Source: Muricea muricata
Lineage: Eukaryota > Cnidaria > Anthozoa > Malacalcyonacea > Plexauridae
NCBI GenBank assembly: GCA_963855995.1
Contig: OY979718.1
Location: forward strand, 31,748,982-31,812,981
Reading direction: 5' to 3'
Length of the DNA: 64,000 nucleotides
The position numbers were made by a program, and so were the translations under genes. Below, one piece after another: positions 62,701-64,000 of the stretch; within the stretch, counting starts at the first letter, position 1, and each line of letters begins with the position of its first letter. The notes under the pieces were generated by a model. The model was not told where the DNA came from. It saw only the letters and a list, made by a program, of their open reading frames with translations, and did not search any database.

Positions 62701-63179
62701 TTATATATTTTTTTATCATTTCTCAAAAAATGGTACTAAGGGTGCAGCATCCTGTTTCATTTAGTTGTGCTTAATGAGTGGTGAGATAATCCAGCTGTCT
62801 AATGTTATGAGCCTGATTTTCGAATGTCGTGACCTATCCCAAGCATCGGTAAGCACATGTAGAAATTATTATCAAAGAAATTATTCTTATTCTCTATTAT
62901 TCTTGAAAGCAGAAACCTGTGGTCTTTGTTCTATATTTGTTGATGTGCACGCATATTAGTTCTTATGTATCTAGCGAACACGTTTTCTTTCAGCCTGCGA
63001 CCGTTAGCCGTTGTGGAATGATTTATCTCGAGCCCGCAGCCTTGGGCTGGGATCCAATCTTGAAGTCATGGATTAATACACTGCCTGAATCGTACGGCAA
63101 AGACTTTAGTAAGCTCGTGGATGCACTCTTTCAGTGGATTGTTCCTCCTTGTCTGACATTTGTCAGAAAGCAATGCAAG
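27980..63179 (+). CDS. DNAH12: Axonemal dynein heavy chain, DNAH12-like (DNAH3/7/12 group), 5' 42 exons; continues past the window
   Basis: Forty-two exons join in frame (5,242 bp; 1,747 codons after discounting one extra base in exon 7) and cover the tail, linker, AAA1 and AAA2. Hallmarks: GLDYSSPW in the tail, the [16 protein letters not shown] linker motif, AAA1 Walker A GPAGTGKT (54524-54547) and Walker [14 protein letters not shown]2 Walker A GDPFAGKT (61320-61343), and PATVSRCGM. The product is a ciliary motor of the single-headed inner-arm type, with ATP hydrolysis in AAA1 driving microtubule sliding. The tail agrees best with my memory of DNAH12; DNAH7 and DNAH3 are close alternatives, and a tree would decide. 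AAA3-AAA6, stalk and C-terminus must lie to the right. TTTTGTAG just upstream of the ATG could be an acceptor, so an untranslated first exon may exist. Confidence 0.9.
29011..29590. repeat. Foldback MITE in dynein intron 2
   Basis: CATGACATGAAATTGTGGCC at the left is mirrored by an end reading GTCTAATTGTCATG at the right. ACAATTCTGTGATACAATTT and GATATGCAAATTAC lie inside. A relative sits at 49833-50270. Its middle (about 29290-29465) carries the ACAAGTTTG/CAACCTTG-rich repeat also seen at 58310-58690. Confidence 0.5.
30602..31439. mobile_element. Mariner-like MITE with CAGGGTGTCCC ends
   Basis: The left end CAGGGTGTCCCCCC and right end GGGACACCCT face each other, each flanked by TA. An A- or T-rich tract lies just inside both ends. 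The TA flank and GGGTGTCCC end suit Tc1/mariner-type elements. No transposase frame is visible. Confidence 0.5.
31553..35792 (+). CDS. DNAH12: Dynein exons 4-9 (tail)
   Basis: Exons: 31553-31742 ([10 protein letters not shown]), 32846-32915, 33326-33487 (GLDYSSPW), 33783-33867, 34650-34761 ([10 protein letters not shown]) and 35583-35792 ([17 protein letters not shown]). All splice phases agree except for a one-base surplus in exon 7. This is the N-terminal tail that binds accessory chains and docks the motor on the axoneme. Confidence 0.88.
31873..32648. mobile_element. Tc1/mariner-type MITE with TA target site
   Basis: Ends CAGTAAAACTCGCATATAAC and CGGTTTATGCGAGTTTTACTG are near reverse complements flanked by TA. 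The interior repeats CCGTTATA-like words. It carries a nested element at 31944-32146. Confidence 0.6.
31944..32146. mobile_element. Foldback MITE (CAGTGGCGGATC ends) nested in the Tc1/mariner-type MITE
   Basis: CAGTGGCGGATCTAG... and ...CTGGATCCGCCACTG form the ends, with inner arms GTCAAAATAAATTA and TAATTTATTTTGAC. CCGTTGTA occurs on both sides, with one extra base on the right, consistent with an 8-bp hAT-type duplication. Confidence 0.6.
33783..33867 (+). CDS. DNAH12: Dynein exon 7, with an apparent +1 frameshift in a run of seven A
   Basis: The exon enters in the frame that reads [20 protein letters not shown] run of seven A at 33839-33845 then shifts the frame. The next exon (SWFPEIV) fits only the frame entered one base out, where the exon's last part reads EEKLMH. 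Exon length is 85 bp where 84 is needed. Either a homopolymer sequencing error or a real lesion. Since 35 downstream exons remain open and conserved, an error is more likely. Confidence 0.75.
34898..35150 (-). pseudogene. Unidentified coding-like relic on the minus strand in dynein intron 8
   Basis: On the minus strand, after a possible acceptor (CTCTCACAG), a frame reads [20 protein letters not shown]. Near 35065 a poly-A run changes the frame and a second frame of 52 codons follows to TGA at 34898, including [19 protein letters not shown] and [14 protein letters not shown]. The amino-acid pattern looks like a genuine conserved protein. It could be a retrocopy fragment or a 3' exon of a gene on the other strand. 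I do not recognise it. Confidence 0.35.
36936..44919 (+). CDS. DNAH12: Dynein exons 10-18 (tail to start of linker region)
   Basis: Exons: 36936-37074 ([10 protein letters not shown]), 38101-38189, 38732-38910, 40486-40621 ([18 protein letters not shown]), 42845-42970, 43363-43448, 43793-43913, 44325-44498 ([18 protein letters not shown]) and 44746-44919 (a Lys/Glu-rich stretch, [17 protein letters not shown]). Phases are mutually consistent. The charged segment in exon 18 is a variable part of this family. Confidence 0.88.
37258..37438. repeat. Near-perfect foldback repeat in dynein intron 10
   Basis: Two arms of about 85 bp (AATTTTGTGGAAACACCACG ... GCTCGGATCTTCATCAGTGC and its complement) flank a loop of about 13 bp. 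A decayed half-copy is visible at 45866-45950. The long stem could also form in RNA. Confidence 0.7.
40149..40303. mobile_element. Foldback MITE, copy 1 (AAAGCCAGTTTTCTACTAGCG family)
   Basis: Ends AAAGCCAGTTTTCTACTAGC and GCTAGTGGAAAACCGGCTT, with inner arms rich in TTCGCGCGAA. A second copy of the same length lies at 41463-41617. Confidence 0.6.
40702..41067. mobile_element. hAT-like foldback MITE (CAATCTCGTACC ends)
   Basis: Ends CAATCTCGTACCAAGAGCC and CTCTGGGTACGAGATTG are imperfect reverse complements and resemble the CAGCCTCGTACCCAGG element at 17794. The flanks CATGCATA and CATGCATG differ at one position and fit a degraded 8-bp duplication. Confidence 0.55.
41463..41617. mobile_element. 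Foldback MITE, copy 2 of the 40149 family
   Basis: AAAGCCGGTTGTCCACTAGCG and CGCTAGTGGAAAACCGGCTTT ends with TTCGCGCGAAGCGAC inner arms. It matches the copy at 40149 along its length. Confidence 0.6.
41768..42250. mobile_element. TIR element hosting a nested hAT MITE
   Basis: Left CAGGGTGTATCAGCAAAAAG and right TTTTATCAATACACCGTG are near reverse complements. GTAGACACTTTGAAGTAGC inside the left end pairs with GCTACTTCACAGAGTCTATAC inside the right. A 40-bp direct duplication (GCCGCAGAT..CAATTAGTCTCAG) flanks the nested element. Confidence 0.5.
41848..41992 (+). mobile_element. hAT-type MITE, copy B (CAGGGTTGCCAGAT family)
   Basis: CAGGGTTGCCAGATTGCATG ... AAATCTGGCAACCCTG, with a perfect 8-bp duplication AGAAGTAG on both sides (41840-41847, 41993-42000). 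Confidence 0.85.
42417..42557 (+). mobile_element. hAT-type MITE, copy C (CAGGGTTGCCAGAT family)
   Basis: CAGGGTTGCCAGATCACTG ... CAGTGATCTGGCCTG, with a perfect 8-bp duplication TTTCAGGC on both sides (42409-42416, 42558-42565). The interior matches the inverted copy at 20000 (AACAAAGAAAACAAAAGG). Confidence 0.85.
45226..45546. repeat. Foldback MITE in dynein intron 18
   Basis: AAAGAGAAGTGGCAACAAAA at the left is mirrored by TTTTTGTTGCTATTTCCCTTT at the right. The middle contains TGTGACGTATGA and AAGATGGCGGAC. It is similar in build to 17262-17645. Confidence 0.55.
46142..50508 (+). CDS. DNAH12: Dynein exons 19-24 (linker)
   Basis: Exons: 46142-46327 ([20 protein letters not shown]), 47634-47834 ([31 protein letters not shown]), 48339-48392, 48763-48903 ([20 protein letters not shown]), 49028-49149 ([14 protein letters not shown]) and 50346-50508 ([18 protein letters not shown]). 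These are among the most conserved dynein sequences. The linker swings across the AAA ring to generate the power stroke. Confidence 0.92.
46355..47083. repeat. Inverted pair of near-identical 99-bp arms in dynein intron 19
   Basis: 46355-46453 (CAATATGAAGATATAAATTT ... AGCAGCAGTAATTGG) is repeated as reverse complement at 46985-47083. The spacer of about 530 bp has no coding content. High arm identity suggests a recent element or a local inverted duplication; no target-site duplication was found. Confidence 0.7.
49833..50270. repeat. Foldback MITE in dynein intron 23
   Basis: Left CTATGACATCAAATTTTGTCC and right AAAATTTCATGTCAG ends, with inner GATATGCAAATTATG paired to AATTTGCATATCG. Related to 29011-29590. 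Confidence 0.5.
50691..50780. repeat. Short hairpin repeat in dynein intron 24
   Basis: GTACAATTTGGGATTAATTGC (one arm) and its exact complement at 50760-50780, with a second inner pair TTTGGAAA/TTTCCAAA. A stem of about 22 bp. Confidence 0.65.
51319..53956 (+). CDS. DNAH12: Dynein exons 25-30 (end of linker to AAA1 entry)
   Basis: Exons: 51319-51384 ([11 protein letters not shown]), 51458-51511, 51766-51816 (HWVTEWPGQ), 52814-52918 ([15 protein letters not shown]), 53632-53752 ([20 protein letters not shown]) and 53827-53956 ([25 protein letters not shown]). Splice phases all agree. Confidence 0.92.
53150..53215 (-). repeat. tRNA-like SINE head in dynein intron 28
   Basis: Read on the minus strand it has CGATAGCTCAATTGGTAGAG (A box) and GAGAGTTCGACTCACATCC (B box). 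It is a truncated copy related to 22434. A real tRNA is unlikely because no closed acceptor stem with the flanks is seen. Confidence 0.55.
54442..59017 (+). CDS. DNAH12: Dynein exons 31-36 (AAA1, main ATPase site, into AAA2)
   Basis: Exons: 54442-54559 ([13 protein letters not shown] and Walker [13 protein letters not shown]), 54792-54869 ([17 protein letters not shown]), 55393-55485 ([18 protein letters not shown], Walker B), 56681-56827 ([20 protein letters not shown]), 57251-57388 ([20 protein letters not shown]) and 58766-59017 ([20 protein letters not shown]). Catalytic Lys and Thr of the P-loop and the Asp-Glu pair are present, so this site should hydrolyse ATP. Confidence 0.95.
56427..56603. 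repeat. Foldback repeat with CCCTAACCCTAA-like core in dynein intron 33
   Basis: AATCAATTTATGTTTCGGT and ACCGAAACATAAATTGAT form the arms. The core is a degenerate CCCTAA/CCCCTAACC run, which is why it looks telomeric although it is internal and irregular. Confidence 0.5.
57030..57182. repeat. Foldback MITE in dynein intron 34
   Basis: CCGAACGTAGTAACCCAGTAAA pairs with TTTTACTGGGTTATAACGTTCGG. The core again has CCCTAACGCTAACCG. Confidence 0.6.
58310..58690. repeat. ACAACTTGTTACAAG-rich repeat in dynein intron 35
   Basis: About 380 bp composed almost wholly of variants of ACTTGTTACAAGTT, CAACAAGT and their complements, with GGTATTAATATCAGA in the middle. It matches 29290-29465 in intron 2, so it is a dispersed foldback family. 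Confidence 0.6.
59142..59622. mobile_element. hAT-type MITE with perfect 8-bp target-site duplication
   Basis: CAGGGCTCGAAATAGCAGG ... GTATTTCGAGCCCTG, flanked by ATATTGTT on both sides (59134-59141, 59623-59630). Inner GGCAGGT words occur in both halves. No transposase. Confidence 0.8.
59860..60062 (+). repeat. Tandem repeat of about 48-50 bp, four copies
   Basis: Repeats of ATTTCTCAATACTATGTATT then TCTAAATACAGTATTTCTTA with minor changes. It is translatable only because the repeat lacks stops; not a gene. Confidence 0.8.
60508..60770. mobile_element. Tc1/mariner-type MITE with TA target site in dynein intron 36
   Basis: CAGTCGCAGCAGTAGAAGCG and ATTGCCGCGACTG ends flanked by TA. Inner arms TCCGAAGATTTTGACTAATT and AATTGGTCAAATATTTTCGG pair, as do several further segments, so nearly the whole element folds. 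Confidence 0.65.
60881..63179 (+). CDS. DNAH12: Dynein exons 37-42 (AAA2)
   Basis: Exons: 60881-60966 ([11 protein letters not shown]), 61307-61418 ([15 protein letters not shown]2 P-loop), 62275-62352 ([20 protein letters not shown]), 62548-62688 ([20 protein letters not shown]), 62765-62848 ([20 protein letters not shown]) and 62994-63179 ([34 protein letters not shown]). Exon 42 ends in phase 0 at a GTACGG donor. The next exon is not in the remaining 821 bases. Confidence 0.93.
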
Positions 63180-63612
63180 GTACGGTTTCAAGACTGCACA
63201 TTTTATTGTGATTGACATCGACAATAGTCGAATGTACCATATGAGCGACATAGAATGATGGGAACAATCATAGTTTAGCATGCTAAACATTATATAGTTG
63301 TAACAGGATCCTGCAAGACCACTGAATCAGATGTTTTCATCTATTTTTTCCCGCATTATTTTTTGGGCGCTCATATTGCACATTTGACTGTTGACATTGT
63401 CGATTTCAGCCTTAACTGAATTAGCTGCATACTTTATATTATCATTAATACATGAATGATTCAGGTAAACGTTTTTTTTGTATAATACAAAGTATAGACG
63501 TGCGTACCTCAGTATATGCGTACTGACTAAGTAAATAAATAAGGTTATTGGAAAAGAAATGTTCTTATTTAAGAGCCGTCCTCAGAGATATGAAGAATTA
63601 GTTTCATATAAC

Positions 63613-63815
63613 CCGAGAATGCAGAGAACAACGAAAAATTGGTTGTCTCGAACTGGAGTCATGAACGCGCATCTTTGGGTTTTTAGACCGCCGCTCTATC
63701 AAATGAACTATCAAATTTTAAGTGAACGAACGAAATTATCTTCTAGAAACCAGAAAATGCGCGTTCAAATCCGGCTCGAGACAACGAATTTTGCGTTGTT
63801 CTCTGCAGTGTCAGA
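63613..63815. repeat. Two inverted tRNA-derived SINE fragments in the last dynein intron
   Basis: 63613-63710 reads as the minus-strand form (GCAGAGAACAACGAAAAATT, GTTGTCTCGAACTGGAGTC, CTCTATCAAATGAACTATC). 63745-63815 reads in plus form (CGCGTTCAAATCCGGCTCGA, GTTCTCTGCAGTGTCAG). Both belong to the 22434 family. Confidence 0.6.
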
Positions 63816-64000
63816 TTTAAATGAATGCTTTCGTAGTTGACTCATATTATGTTTGAAATTTGAAAATCATATTTTGATATAACTTGTCACTGACATTTTT
63901 TCACCTAAATGAAGCCAAATCCACCAGTAAGAGCACGAATTACAACTGTAGTTAAATTATGTACGATAATATATGCAATCATGATTTTGATGCATGCAAG

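Noticed and set aside
1-64000. CRISPR array, prokaryotic operons, promoters or ribosome binding sites
   Set aside because: Spliced eukaryotic genes dominate. The tandem repeats have no spacer structure of a CRISPR array.

Overview
The window is nuclear DNA of an intron-rich, AT-rich invertebrate. Short exons with GT-AG introns, one axonemal dynein gene, one snoRNP gene and many short foldback transposons point to a non-bilaterian or marine invertebrate. A cnidarian, probably an anthozoan, is my best guess; it rests on overall feel and remembered repeat styles, not on a search.

Layout. (1) 1-4751: no supported host gene; short foldback repeats and the tail of a retroelement ORF (3905-4267, minus). 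(2) 4752-14482: a 9.7-kb near-palindromic mobile element flanked by a perfect 6-bp target-site duplication (TACCTA), with termini 5'-AGTAGTAATATAGG ... 3' reverse complement. AG...CT ends plus a 6-bp duplication are the signature of Polinton/Maverick elements, and the arms carry pieces of a protein-primed type B DNA polymerase (PolB), a GRF-type zinc finger ORF and repeat-rich terminal arrays. Both arms are copies of the same end of one element, joined head to head inside PolB at a short inverted repeat. (3) 14483-19600: MITEs, including a Mutator-type MITE with a hAT-type MITE nested in it. (4) 19610-25193, minus: complete six-exon GAR1, the RGG-rich H/ACA snoRNP subunit (199 aa). (5) 25442-25676, plus: a divergent coding-like stretch with two breaks. 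(6) 25677-27979: SINE and foldback debris. (7) 27980-63179, plus: 42 exons of an inner-arm axonemal dynein heavy chain, closest in my memory to DNAH12, covering the tail, linker, AAA1 and AAA2 (1,747 codons). The rest of the motor lies beyond the right edge.

The two host genes are unrelated in function: GAR1 acts in nucleolar/Cajal-body RNA pseudouridylation and the dynein in motile cilia. Dynein introns hold many MITEs, several with clean target-site duplications. The most unusual object is the palindromic Polinton derivative, which looks like a snap-back, defective-genome form that was integrated as such.
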